A DNA stretch of 64,000 bases from CAYLYP01 sp964387795 (lineage in GTDB: Bacteria > Bacteroidota > Bacteroidia > Bacteroidales > UBA7960). The notes below the pieces were generated by a model. It saw nothing but the letters and a program-made list of their open reading frames with translations, made no database searches and was not told the origin of the DNA. The stretch covers positions 1 through 64,000 of the forward strand of contig CAYLYP010000003.1 in assembly GCA_964387795.1 (NCBI GenBank), given 5' to 3'. Below are positions 54,211 to 63,119 of the stretch, piece by piece. How positions within the stretch are numbered: position 1 is the stretch's first letter; each line of letters starts with the position of its first letter. A program made the translations under genes and the position numbers.

Positions 54211-55734
54211 TTAAAGTTCCAACAGCATCTGTATCAAATTCGGCTGAGGAGACATGTCAAACTTATGTAAAGCAACATTGCAATGACACCATAGCCCCTT
54301 AATCTCTGAAACTTTCCTTTTATTGCAAAAATCAAATGCTTTTGCACCACTTTTCTTTATTAGCTCAGGTAAGCCTTTTCGAACGTCTATATTATCCCGC
54401 TCAGCGATATACAATATTAATCCTTTTAGCATTTCAAGCTGTTTATCCGAATACTTATGCCAAGCAATGAATTTTCTAAAAGGTTCTTCCAACTGGATTA
54501 TTTGTTCCTGAGAAACAACCCCTCCCACATAGGTATAGTATTTTCCCTTAACAAGTGCCTTCCATACTTTTTTATTTTCCCCAGTCTTTTTATAATAACC
54601 ATCGCGGGTAAGTTGTCCAAAACTACATACTTCAATCCCTACTGAGTTTCTATGCAATAAAGAGTTTCCTATTCCCAGATGCCACGCATATCCTCCTTGG
54701 GGAAAAGCCTGATAGACCTTGCCATCCTGGCTGTCATCGTCACCTTTGATGCCCTGTCCTCCAATAACAAATTCAGTGGCCACAGGTCCACGCTTGTCCT
54801 TTTCCCAAGACTCAATAACGTTTGAAGGATTGTGCCATCCGGCAGTATGATGAAGAAACAACCATTCCTTTTTAGTGGGGCCTTTCATGTATTCACCTGT
54901 TCGAATATGCTTTTTTATGATAGCTATTGAAGGTAAAGAAGCCTCAGAACACTCCTCGTTATCGGTGGTAGGGATTGCAAGGGCATTTATCAGGGCACTC
55001 ATGGTTTCCTTATCAATTATGAAGTTTTGCTCCAAACCACATTTCTGTTTAAACTCGACAATTGTTTTTTGAGTATTGTTGTCCATTTTCCCTTTTTCAA
55101 AAAGAGATTGTTGCATCAATACTTCCAATCCTCTTTGAACCAGCGCCAGAATAGTTTCCTCATTAGTAGCACCTCCCTTTCCCAATCTGTATTTTATTTG
55201 AAACCTATCCAAGGCTTCCTGAGTGGACATGCCCAACTCCCCATCAACATTAAGATCCTCATTTTCTGTTATATTTAAGATATGCTGCATAAACTCAAGC
55301 ATTCTATCTCTTTCAATAATTATCTGATTTTTATTCATCAAATTATCCGAAAAATCCTCATTTTCAGAAAACAAACTGCCGCTATCTTCATCATAACAAT
55401 TTTCGGCACTATCCATTACTGATTCCTGACCAGAACTCATGAACTCATGTTTGTCAAAATCAGCCCTATCGTTTTCAACATAATCACCTATAAATGGGCT
55501 TTCCTCAAACAATTGATTTTTTTCAGAACTATCAGCTTCCAAATCTTCCTGTAAGTCTTGAAATTCAAACTCATTTCCAAAAACACATTCTTCATGCAAT
55601 AAAGAAATGTGGGCTGCCATTTCCATGTCTTGCTCTTTTTCAAACCATCCCTCTTGCATATAAGGCGACTCCCCTGTTTGCATTTTATTCCGCTCATTTT
55701 CTACATCAAAATACTGATCTTGCTGCTTTTTCAT
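54211..55734 (-). CDS. N-acetylmuramoyl-L-alanine amidase-like protein with two peptidoglycan-binding-like repeats
   Basis: A 507-residue protein with no signal peptide. The acidic N-terminal 130 residues contain ESPYMQE (about 22-28) and ESPFIGD (78-84). Two peptidoglycan-binding-1-like helical units follow (DRMLEFMQHILNI to ILALVQRGL, and LMQQSLFEKGKMDNNTQKTIVEF to ALINAL). The C-terminal Amidase_2 domain starts WLFLHHTAGWHNPSNVI, with Glu in RNSVGIEVCSFG and the late zinc-binding site CHCNVALHKFDMSPQPN. The usual Lys-Thr-Asp-Pro-Gly motif is altered to Lys-Phe-Asp-Met-Ser-Pro. It is the last gene of the four-gene operon. Confidence 0.82.
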   Translation of the reverse strand: MKKQQDQYFDVENERNKMQTGESPYMQEGWFEKEQDMEMAAHISLLHEECVFGNEFEFQDLQEDLEADSSEKNQLFEESPFIGDYVENDRADFDKHEFMSSGQESVMDSAENCYDEDSGSLFSENEDFSDNLMNKNQIIIERDRMLEFMQHILNITENEDLNVDGELGMSTQEALDRFQIKYRLGKGGATNEETILALVQRGLEVLMQQSLFEKGKMDNNTQKTIVEFKQKCGLEQNFIIDKETMSALINALAIPTTDNEECSEASLPSIAIIKKHIRTGEYMKGPTKKEWLFLHHTAGWHNPSNVIESWEKDKRGPVATEFVIGGQGIKGDDDSQDGKVYQAFPQGGYAWHLGIGNSLLHRNSVGIEVCSFGQLTRDGYYKKTGENKKVWKALVKGKYYTYVGGVVSQEQIIQLEEPFRKFIAWHKYSDKQLEMLKGLILYIAERDNIDVRKGLPELIKKSGAKAFDFCNKRKVSEIKGLWCHCNVALHKFDMSPQPNLIQMLLEL

Positions 55735-55744
55735 AATATGCTTT

Positions 55745-56848
55745 TTATCTTGCCGTTACTTTTCCAGCTTTCATATCCCGCCCAGTGATGATTGACCAGT
55801 GTGTGATGATTTTATTCATTAATTTCTGGTCATCATTTAATCCACTTACTGTCGCTGTATATTTTGAAACAATATTAGCAACTAATGATTTCGGCTCTGT
55901 TTCTATTTTTTTTAGTATCTGAGAGATTGGGACTGCAATTTCAAAAAAACTATTGGAATGAGCATGTGCCGGCTCCCCAATCATTTCAGCAATTCTAAAC
56001 AATCGCTGGTCTTCTCCAGAATTTGTTATCCTTAAGCATTTTAATAATGGTGAAGAATCTGATGATACTGCAAAACGAAACCATGCCATTGTTAATACAG
56101 CTAAAAATTCTTCACGATTAAGGTTCCCATTTCGACGTGATTTAAGCATATTGCTTAAATTATCAATTAAAACTAATATCCTATCACCGTCTGTTGGATT
56201 TGGTCCTGAAGTATTATTAAAATTGACAATTGCAATAAATGATTCACGTAACAACTCCTCAAATATATTCACGAACTCCAGATTTGAAGCCTGAGGCTTA
56301 ACAAAGCTGACTACCTGCCCTGATGCATTGGCATGGTTCAAATCCATCCCAAACATCCTCCAGTATGCATTCCTTCTCACAGCTCTCATATCTGGTCTGA
56401 TATGGCTGCTAATAGCATTAAATGCAAATGGAAATGGGTCCCGAAAAAAAAGTGCTTCCGTTGTTTCAAGCCATTGTCTTGTATCATTATCTGGTATCCC
56501 CAGTTTTTCACCATTACAAAACTCAAATAAAACCTTTTGGAATATTTCAAATATCTTTGTATTCTCAGCCATATAGGCATAAATCAAATGTGGTCTTAAG
56601 TCTTGTAAATCAAAATAATACTCCTTAAACCTACGTTCATACTCACCTATATTTCCATCATCTATCGCTATACCTAAGGGCTCCAAAATCTCAAGGAACA
56701 TTGTCTTTGCTGCATCGAAGTCCGATATTTTTAATAGCTTCCAAACTGTTTCAAATATCAAATAGATATTTTTTGCCGGTTGTGCAAGTAATTTCACCTC
56801 CGCATTGGGATCTTGACCATATATCAGTGTCGCCAATTTTTTAAACAT
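55745..56848 (-). CDS. Unrecognised helical protein of the amidase operon
   Basis: A 367-residue protein with no signal peptide or membrane segment and no recognised family. It is rich in Leu, Ile and Phe in helical patterns, and contains PFPFAFNAISSHIRPDMRAVRRNAYWRMFGMDLN. An AGGAGG ribosome-binding site (56856-56861) lies 7 bases before the ATG, a strong Shine-Dalgarno motif that is unusual for Bacteroidota. It starts 18 bases after the metalloprotease gene and ends 10 bases before the amidase gene, so it belongs to the operon. No function is assigned. Confidence 0.7.
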   Translation of the reverse strand: MFKKLATLIYGQDPNAEVKLLAQPAKNIYLIFETVWKLLKISDFDAAKTMFLEILEPLGIAIDDGNIGEYERRFKEYYFDLQDLRPHLIYAYMAENTKIFEIFQKVLFEFCNGEKLGIPDNDTRQWLETTEALFFRDPFPFAFNAISSHIRPDMRAVRRNAYWRMFGMDLNHANASGQVVSFVKPQASNLEFVNIFEELLRESFIAIVNFNNTSGPNPTDGDRILVLIDNLSNMLKSRRNGNLNREEFLAVLTMAWFRFAVSSDSSPLLKCLRITNSGEDQRLFRIAEMIGEPAHAHSNSFFEIAVPISQILKKIETEPKSLVANIVSKYTATVSGLNDDQKLMNKIITHWSIITGRDMKAGKVTAR

Positions 56849-56854
56849 TTTATT

Positions 56855-56861
56855 TCCTCCT
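56855..56861 (-). promoter_or_regulatory. Strong Shine-Dalgarno site of the unrecognised operon gene
   Basis: The minus strand reads AGGAGGA, placed seven bases before the ATG at 56848. Most genes here lack such a site. Confidence 0.75.
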
Positions 56862-56866
56862 ATTTT

Positions 56867-58129
56867 TTATGCAGCTTTTATCTGGCTGCCAAGTTTTAAC
56901 ATCCAGTTTTCGTTTTGATAAATTGTATTGGGTTTTTCTGAATACATCGTGGCTGCTTTAAAACTTGAAAGGGCCAACAGCCTCAATGCTTCAGTCCATA
57001 TCCAATGAGAAGAGTTATATAAGGAAGCTCCGAGTTCCTGCTCCATTGAATAAAGCATTTCTGGACTAACCCTAAATGGGTTCACTACATTTGCAAAAGC
57101 ATTTCCAGCAAACACCCGCATGGGTTTATGAAATATTGTTTCAACCACATCCCTTAGTATTGGAATTGAGCTGTTTATCAAATACCTGGTTAGCGAAGGG
57201 GCGTTGACAGGTGAATAGAGATTTTCAAGGGCAATAGCCAAATGATCCCATGACCCTGCTCCGTAAAACTTACGGCACATTTCCACACCCAGCAAAATCC
57301 TGATGTAACCCATCGGGTGAGGATCACCAGGAACAAACCGGAAGATGGATGAAGTATTACAAGCCAACACATCATGTAATGCCGCAACACTTCCATATCC
57401 TGTATGGGCAAAAGCAAAAGCATCGGCAGCAATTTCTGATGCCCAACTACTCCAAATGTCTCGTATACGAGTTTCTTGCTGGCTGAGGGTATTGTTAATT
57501 GCCGAACTCAGTTCTTCATTCCACCCTGTAATATGTGCTACCTGATGGCCTGCTTCGTGTATCAGTGCGGTGGGGCGCAAAAGGTTGTGCCGGGTTATCT
57601 TTATGGCTGCAACTGGATTTGAACCTGTACCATCCCACAAGCGTAATCCGGCCTTCAATATAGAAGCCCCTAAACCTTTGTCAATATATGTTAATATTGC
57701 AGGCACTGGTTTTCCCTGAGGATCAAGGACCAAGGCCATACTGCGGTATGCCAATAAGTCGCAAGCCCTAAGATATGAGGCAATTGATTCGCTGGTGCGG
57801 GTGTTTATAGCATCGCCAAAGAAATCAAGTGTGGTTTCTACCCGGATAAATTGGTTACGAAACTCAGATAGTCTTTCATGCAACATCCTGGTATCTGAAA
57901 CAGATTTAACCAAAGTAGCACTTTCTTTCAACCTTAATACTTCAAGTTTTAAACCTGTTACCGCTTTAGATAAATAAGCCCTAAGTGAAATGCTCAAATA
58001 AGATTCAAGATTGTTCCATGCAACAGGAGATGCCAAATCATCCATATTCTCCAGTCGCTCTGTTGCATTAACCCAGTGGGCGATTTGCCTTGCAAGCTGT
58101 ATATTTATATGTTTTAGTTCATTATTCAT
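56867..58129 (-). CDS. HEAGH zinc metalloprotease-like protein
   Basis: A protein of about 420 residues with the gluzincin-type zinc motif HEAGHQVAHITGW near residue 190 and a likely third ligand in the WASEIAADAFAFAHTG helix about 45 residues later (the ExxAD pattern). The remainder is mostly helical. There is no signal peptide. The ATG at 58129 overlaps the stop of the upstream gene in ATGAATAA. A TTG at 58147 is less likely. The substrate is unknown. The lack of a signal peptide and the linkage to a peptidoglycan amidase suggest a cytoplasmic or injected protein. Confidence 0.75.
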   Translation of the reverse strand: MNNELKHINIQLARQIAHWVNATERLENMDDLASPVAWNNLESYLSISLRAYLSKAVTGLKLEVLRLKESATLVKSVSDTRMLHERLSEFRNQFIRVETTLDFFGDAINTRTSESIASYLRACDLLAYRSMALVLDPQGKPVPAILTYIDKGLGASILKAGLRLWDGTGSNPVAAIKITRHNLLRPTALIHEAGHQVAHITGWNEELSSAINNTLSQQETRIRDIWSSWASEIAADAFAFAHTGYGSVAALHDVLACNTSSIFRFVPGDPHPMGYIRILLGVEMCRKFYGAGSWDHLAIALENLYSPVNAPSLTRYLINSSIPILRDVVETIFHKPMRVFAGNAFANVVNPFRVSPEMLYSMEQELGASLYNSSHWIWTEALRLLALSSFKAATMYSEKPNTIYQNENWMLKLGSQIKAA

Positions 58130-60479
58130 GACTATAACCTGCTTCAACTTTTATTTTTATTTCAGGAAGAACACCTTGTAAAAAAATGGATGCTCCATGA
58201 TTTAACTTTCCCTTAATAACCTGACGTAGTTGTGTCAATCCCGGTGGGTTTATGATGGAAATACTTACTGTCACCCCATCAGCATTATCTTCAGTAGCTT
58301 TACAGAATTCTTCAGCTTGATTTTTTAGATAACCTGCAAACGCTTTAACAGTCCACTCAAGAAGTTTTTCCTGAAATGACTGAATAAGAAATTGTGGTAT
58401 TCGTTTCAATGCATCACTCCAAGCTCCCGGTCTTATAGCTTCATGGATAATTTTTATATTTCCAGACTTTCCAGAAAACAGCTTTTCTAAATGCCTTTCA
58501 ATGGTTTTTTTAAAACGTATAGAAAGATTGCCTTCATTCCCTTTTTTTCTTAATTTAACAGCAATTTCCTGAGCCCTTGATTCGCTTATAAAGTTAAAAA
58601 GTTGAATTTGGTTTTTCGGAAAATCTAATACAAGCCAGGCACATCCAGGCCTATGGCTTTTCAATTGACCGTTGGCTGCGGATCTCATCATAGGGCGCTT
58701 CCCTGCTATTTCCAGATAATAATACCTCTGGCCAGGCTGGACTGGATACATATCAGACGCGTCATTTCCCATATCGGCCTCTCCCAAAAACATAGTAGCG
58801 GCCTCTCTGGTAAATGGATGTAATGGCATCAATCCTTCAGATGTGGTCCCTTTTCCTGGCAAATGTTCAATTTCAGCAATATCATACAATTGAGTCCCTT
58901 CTATCGCCTCATAGAGATGTAGAAATGCTTCAGTATCTTCTCCTGGATCAAGCTGATATACCTCTTCCAAATACTCATCCATACCAACTCCCTTGAAGGT
59001 CCTTATTGAGGCCAAACGAGATGGAGATAGTTTTACTGGAATTTTTCTGCTAAATTTTTTAAACCTCTTTTTTGCCCCTGCAGGCATCATTGCCCATACA
59101 CCATTAAATTTCCGGCCAATTCCCAAATCAGGCCTTTTCCTATAAATACCAGGTGATAAAACCGGTGGAAAATTTACTGCTGCTGACTGTTCAAATGCTT
59201 CTATGACATACGCGTCCAGGAGCTCCTTATTATCAAGAATATAATCAGGTGCAGCCCCTACTTTATTGATTGTTTCCTCAATAGTAGCAACTACAGCCCT
59301 TGTGGCTGGCGCACCAGGCTCCTCATCCGCTTCCAATTGTATCAATTTAAGGCCAGCATCTACAATAGCACGTGAGAGTGGCACTGTGTACTGACGCCCT
59401 ACAAACTTTTGAATTAGTTTGCCAAGCAAGTTTGCCAAAAAATCAACTACCCTTTTTCGCCCAATAAGGTTAATACCCATTTTTAGAGCTGGCAATATGG
59501 CCGGAATAAAATCCTCTACGTAAGGAGTAGGATCTTCGCCTTCTCTCATCTTTAACAACTGACTGTTAAATCTGATCCTCGCGGAATCTAATTCATACAT
59601 GGGATCATTATCATCAGGTTGGGTCTCTGAAATAAAATGAGATAGTTCAAGCTCCAGTTCAACTTCTGAACTGGAGAATACAATATTAGCCAATTGATAG
59701 TTAAATTCATGCTGTGTTCCTTCTATTCCTGAAACCACCCTTTGATAATCAATACCATTTTCATATTCAAATTCTTTAAGCAAAGGAAGCTTATCTGCAA
59801 GTTTTTTTGCGAGAGGCTGAAGATTGGAAGGTAGTTTTCCGATTGCAAACTGGATTACCCGGTCTAAAAGGGGCTTAATAAGCGGTTTAAGCTTAGGGAG
59901 TATTAATGAAATACCACCGGTGGCCAATGCTACCGCCCCTTTCTTTGCAACAGAAACAGCTTTTTTTGCCACTTTTTTTATCTTCTTCTTTAACTTTCCC
60001 AAAAAATCCTGGAAGTTGGGGGTTAAATCTATGGAAGTGGTAAAACCCTGAAATATTTCTTCTACTGCGTCTTCCGTCAACCCATAAGTTTCCCGTTGTT
60101 GAAACTCCCGACTAAGAAAATCAAGCATGTGATCCACCTCATTTATCAGGGGCATAAAATGTTGTTGAAGAAGTTGATCCTTACTATGGTTCCCAAGAGA
60201 ATTATGTTCCCATTCATAATTATTTTTGTTTTGAATAATGCTCCTGGCCTCGTAAGCCATATTTGCAAGCACATCAGAAAACTCATCATCATAGAGTTCA
60301 TGTAAAAAAACAATTAATTCTTCAGCTGAGGGATCGGTCATACCTCCATCCTGCTCCATTTCATAAATCGATAGGAATGGGCTTTCCGAAACAAAATACA
60401 CTTCCTGTTTTATCAAATCTGATGGTTCATCTTCCTTAACAAAACTGCTTATGTCCAAAAACGGGCTTTGATTTTTCAT
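58122..60479 (-). CDS. Large operon protein with Lys-rich amphipathic segment and N-terminal SPFL motifs
   Basis: A 785-residue protein of no recognised family, first gene of the operon. SPFL occurs at residues 5-8 and again at 33-36. Residues 161-235 are striking: repeated Lys and hydrophobic residues (GKLKKKIKKVAKKA, GAVALATGGISLILPKLKPLIKPLL, AIGKLPSNLQPLAKKLADKLP), as in membrane-active or packing helices. Later regions are ordinary globular sequence, including YYYLEIAGKRPMM and PGCAWLVLDFPKN. There is no signal peptide. The overlap with the next gene suggests co-translation. It may be a cargo or structural component, but this is inference. Confidence 0.7.
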   Translation of the reverse strand: MKNQSPFLDISSFVKEDEPSDLIKQEVYFVSESPFLSIYEMEQDGGMTDPSAEELIVFLHELYDDEFSDVLANMAYEARSIIQNKNNYEWEHNSLGNHSKDQLLQQHFMPLINEVDHMLDFLSREFQQRETYGLTEDAVEEIFQGFTTSIDLTPNFQDFLGKLKKKIKKVAKKAVSVAKKGAVALATGGISLILPKLKPLIKPLLDRVIQFAIGKLPSNLQPLAKKLADKLPLLKEFEYENGIDYQRVVSGIEGTQHEFNYQLANIVFSSSEVELELELSHFISETQPDDNDPMYELDSARIRFNSQLLKMREGEDPTPYVEDFIPAILPALKMGINLIGRKRVVDFLANLLGKLIQKFVGRQYTVPLSRAIVDAGLKLIQLEADEEPGAPATRAVVATIEETINKVGAAPDYILDNKELLDAYVIEAFEQSAAVNFPPVLSPGIYRKRPDLGIGRKFNGVWAMMPAGAKKRFKKFSRKIPVKLSPSRLASIRTFKGVGMDEYLEEVYQLDPGEDTEAFLHLYEAIEGTQLYDIAEIEHLPGKGTTSEGLMPLHPFTREAATMFLGEADMGNDASDMYPVQPGQRYYYLEIAGKRPMMRSAANGQLKSHRPGCAWLVLDFPKNQIQLFNFISESRAQEIAVKLRKKGNEGNLSIRFKKTIERHLEKLFSGKSGNIKIIHEAIRPGAWSDALKRIPQFLIQSFQEKLLEWTVKAFAGYLKNQAEEFCKATEDNADGVTVSISIINPPGLTQLRQVIKGKLNHGASIFLQGVLPEIKIKVEAGYSHE

Positions 60480-61329
60480 AAATCTTTGGTTTTGAAAATG
60501 AAAATATGTAAAACTTGAAATCAGCAGCTACCATTACGTTTTGAAAGTCAACTTTTTAATAATAGCATGTGTTCCTCTTTAAACAATTCACTTATTTGGG
60601 CTCATTTTTCAAACATCAGACAGTAAACCCAATACTGTTAAGTTATATACCATAGCATACCAAGCCTTGGTTATTTCCTGTTTTAAGATTAGTGATCCTT
60701 AAACAAATCCGAAAAAATGCTCATATTGCCCATCATTACATTTGGTTGCATACACCAAAATACATTTATCCAGAATTTATAGGGGACCATCATCTATCCT
60801 ATTGATTATTTCACCACAATGGCCTGATAACTCAGAGTCTTCAACAAAACCACCAATGTCCCAATTAATTGCATCCATTTTTGACTGAAATACTCTTTCG
60901 GAGCAAAGAACCTGATTCTAAACCAACATCTGAGCTTGAAAATGAAAAACAAAAAATAGTCAAAGAATAACAAAAGGTTTTGTTTCAATTTTAAAATACT
61001 ATCAACAAAAAAAGAAACCAAGATTTCTAAAACATTTCTTTACCCCCTTTCAATAATACAAACAACAACATTCGGTCTAAACTTATGTAGCCCGTTTTTA
61101 ATAATATTACCAAATCTGGAAACCTTCATCAAGAAAACAGTTCTTGCAAATCAATTTACACGTTCAATAATGCTATTATTTAATCTAAAATTACTTTTTA
61201 TCCTATTAAATAAATTGTATATTTCTGACAAAATAATATTTTAACAATAATTAATCCTTCCTTTTCTATTTCAAACTTTTTTACTGATCTTTATTGCATC
61301 AGGGAACAATTTTTCAATATGGTTTCAAA
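60480..61329. other. Intergenic region between the operon and the AraC regulator
   Basis: About 850 A/T-rich bases. No promoter could be set with confidence for the operon. A 33-codon frame (60777-60878, minus strand) and a longer overlapping one are not supported by any family feature. Confidence 0.5.
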
Positions 61330-62238
61330 TTATTCCGAAATATAATAATCAAAACCTGCTTCACCATGCTCTAAAACAAGTAACGCCCTACTGGAATAAT
61401 AGTTCTTTTTTGTCTTAAGCAGAAAATGCCGGGGGGTATATCCGGTAACACTCTTGAAGTCTTTAATAAAATGGGCATGATCGTAATAACCACAATTAAT
61501 AATTATCGAATAAATATCCATATCCATATTCAAGGCCATCATCCGTAAGGCCTTATTAATTCTATATATTTTCAAATAGATACTTGCATTTACACCCAAG
61601 TCCCTTTCAAATAACCTCTCAAGCGAACGATAAGAAACATTCATCTGGCCTGCCAAATTACTCAAAGCAACTCTTCCTTGTGATTCATTTAAAACTTCTT
61701 CCAACAAAATCAACCTTGATTCATTCTTTAACGGTTTTCGTTTTAAAAAATTCATAAAATACAAGTCCAAAATATTTTTTCTCATAATGTCCCCACTCGC
61801 ATAATTCAATTCTTCCTGTAAAACACAAAGTTTATTTCCAAAAATAATCTCAGCCCGAATTATGTTATTAACTATTTCATTTCCACACAAAGAAGTAAAC
61901 CTGTACAATCCAGAAAATGTCAGAACAACACATATCTCTCCTATTAGGTTTTCACAAGGCACGGGCTCAACAACAGGCATAAAAAAACGTTCATACAATC
62001 CAACAACCCCCGAAGAATAAAAATTTTTACACCTACCACTGGAAACATTTAATCCCCCCTTATAATAAATATAAATCATGAGATATTCACTTGAAAGCGG
62101 GACAAAAGACTGAGTGAATTCATTTTCATTTTCTGATGATAAAAAAGCATAGCACTTTATGAAATCTTTCAAAGCAGGATGTGGCAAGCAAGTAACTTGT
62201 CTTTTTTTTCCATCCAACAATTCGTGCGCATTATCCAT
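61330..62238 (-). CDS. AraC family transcriptional regulator
   Basis: A 302-residue regulator. The C-terminal AraC DNA-binding domain has two helix-turn-helix units: VALSNLAGQMNVSYRSLERLFERDLGV and MDIYSIIINCGYYDHAHFIKDFKSVTGYTPRHF, which ends with the family signature. The N-terminal 190 residues (HPALKDFIKCYAFLSSENE) resemble the DUF6597-type sensing domain of Bacteroidota AraC proteins. It reads in the same direction as the operon below it, but 850 bases separate them, so control of the operon is only a guess. Confidence 0.88.
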   Translation of the reverse strand: MDNAHELLDGKKRQVTCLPHPALKDFIKCYAFLSSENENEFTQSFVPLSSEYLMIYIYYKGGLNVSSGRCKNFYSSGVVGLYERFFMPVVEPVPCENLIGEICVVLTFSGLYRFTSLCGNEIVNNIIRAEIIFGNKLCVLQEELNYASGDIMRKNILDLYFMNFLKRKPLKNESRLILLEEVLNESQGRVALSNLAGQMNVSYRSLERLFERDLGVNASIYLKIYRINKALRMMALNMDMDIYSIIINCGYYDHAHFIKDFKSVTGYTPRHFLLKTKKNYYSSRALLVLEHGEAGFDYYISE

Positions 62239-62779
62239 AACAAAAAGATTTTCAAACCATTTTGCTGCTGGAGGGATGCGATAAAAAACATAATTGATTT
62301 TCTGTAGATCAATAAATATCGCTGGAGTTTATTTACAAGGGAGAAAGTAATCCAATTAAACGACTTCCAAAATATCAGGGTATTAAAAGAAATCCCCATT
62401 TTAGTTTTTCATAATAAATATACTCAATATTTTATCCATTTCAAAGCTCTGAATCTAATTTTATAAAGAACAGAATCCTAATTTCCCGATTACCCCCTCA
62501 CCCATTTTTAAAAACCCCATAAATGCTATTGGATTTTATTAAAGAGTAATATCATCCGGACTTTAAACGGACTTAAACCGGGCTTGAGCAAACACTAATT
62601 CTATTTTACGAGAAGCACAACAACCACAGGCTTAACAGCTCTGTTTTAAACCTGCCCTCAATGGTGTTCTGGGAGTGCTGGAGTAAGAGCCTGGTCGAAA
62701 CAGTAATAGATGAAAAGAAACGAAAAATTAAGCATTACCTAAAAATCCCTTACCATCAGCTATCGGGCAATATGAGCCC

Positions 62780-62866
62780 GAGGGCAGTTCCTTGCCCTCA
62801 GCCGAAAACCCTCGATGGGTTTGAGGATGAGAATGAAATTGAAATGCACGGCGCCGTATCATTTCA
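62780..62866. other. Three stacked hairpins of unknown role
   Basis: Stem GAGGGCA (62780-62786) with TGCCCTC (62793-62799); stem AAACCC (62806-62811) with GGGTTT (62817-62822); and a long stem TGAAATG (62840-62846) plus ACGGC with GCCGT plus CATTTCA (to 62866). The density of stems in a GC-richer island suggests a structured RNA or a decayed intron body. Confidence 0.45.
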
Positions 62867-63022
62867 CCAACCATCGGTATAATAATCGCCGTCGGTTGTT
62901 CCTTGCCGTTGCAAAGATAAAGAAGAATGATTAAATTTGTTTAACCATCTATACGAAAGTCCGATTTATAGGGGGTTAAACCCATCCATCTTCACCAAAG
63001 CACCTATCCTTTCCCTACATCT

Positions 63023-63100
63023 TGTGAACCGCCCTATTCGAGCCCCTTAGGCGCATTGGTGTGAGAGGCTTCCTTATCGGTCAAGGCTGGTGAAGCGGTT
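63023..63100 (+). mobile_element. Decayed group II intron 3' end (domains V-VI remnant)
   Basis: TGTGAACCGCC, then CGAGCCCCTTAG and TGGTGTGAGAGG, follow the order seen after reverse-transcriptase genes of group II introns (GAACCGCC..CGAG.CCC.TA..GGTGTGAGAGG). GCTTC at 63068-63072 can pair with GAAGC at 63092-63096 as a domain VI-like stem. The domain V stem is mismatched, and no reverse transcriptase is nearby, so this is only a remnant. Confidence 0.5.
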
Positions 63101-63119
63101 ACAAAATTATGCACCGTTT

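Larger units (their letters stand above)
62239..63119. other. Intergenic region with structured block and intron remnant
   Basis: About 880 bases. The first 340 are A/T-rich and featureless. From about 62600 the composition becomes richer in G and C, with stacked hairpins at 62780-62866 and a decayed group II intron end at 63023-63100. A 73-codon plus-strand frame at 62661-62882 is not supported by any family. Confidence 0.55.

Noticed and set aside
55745..56848. A possible ATPase or phage protein in the operon.
   Set aside because: No Walker motif or known phage motif is visible in the 367 residues, so no function is assigned.
60777..60878. A 33-codon minus-strand frame starting MDAINWDIGGFVEDSE in the gap above the operon.
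   Set aside because: It is short, has no clear ribosome site or homologue I know, and overlaps another frame. The composition alone is not enough to call it a gene.
62661..62882. A 73-codon plus-strand frame near the structured block.
   Set aside because: It crosses the hairpins and shows no family pattern.
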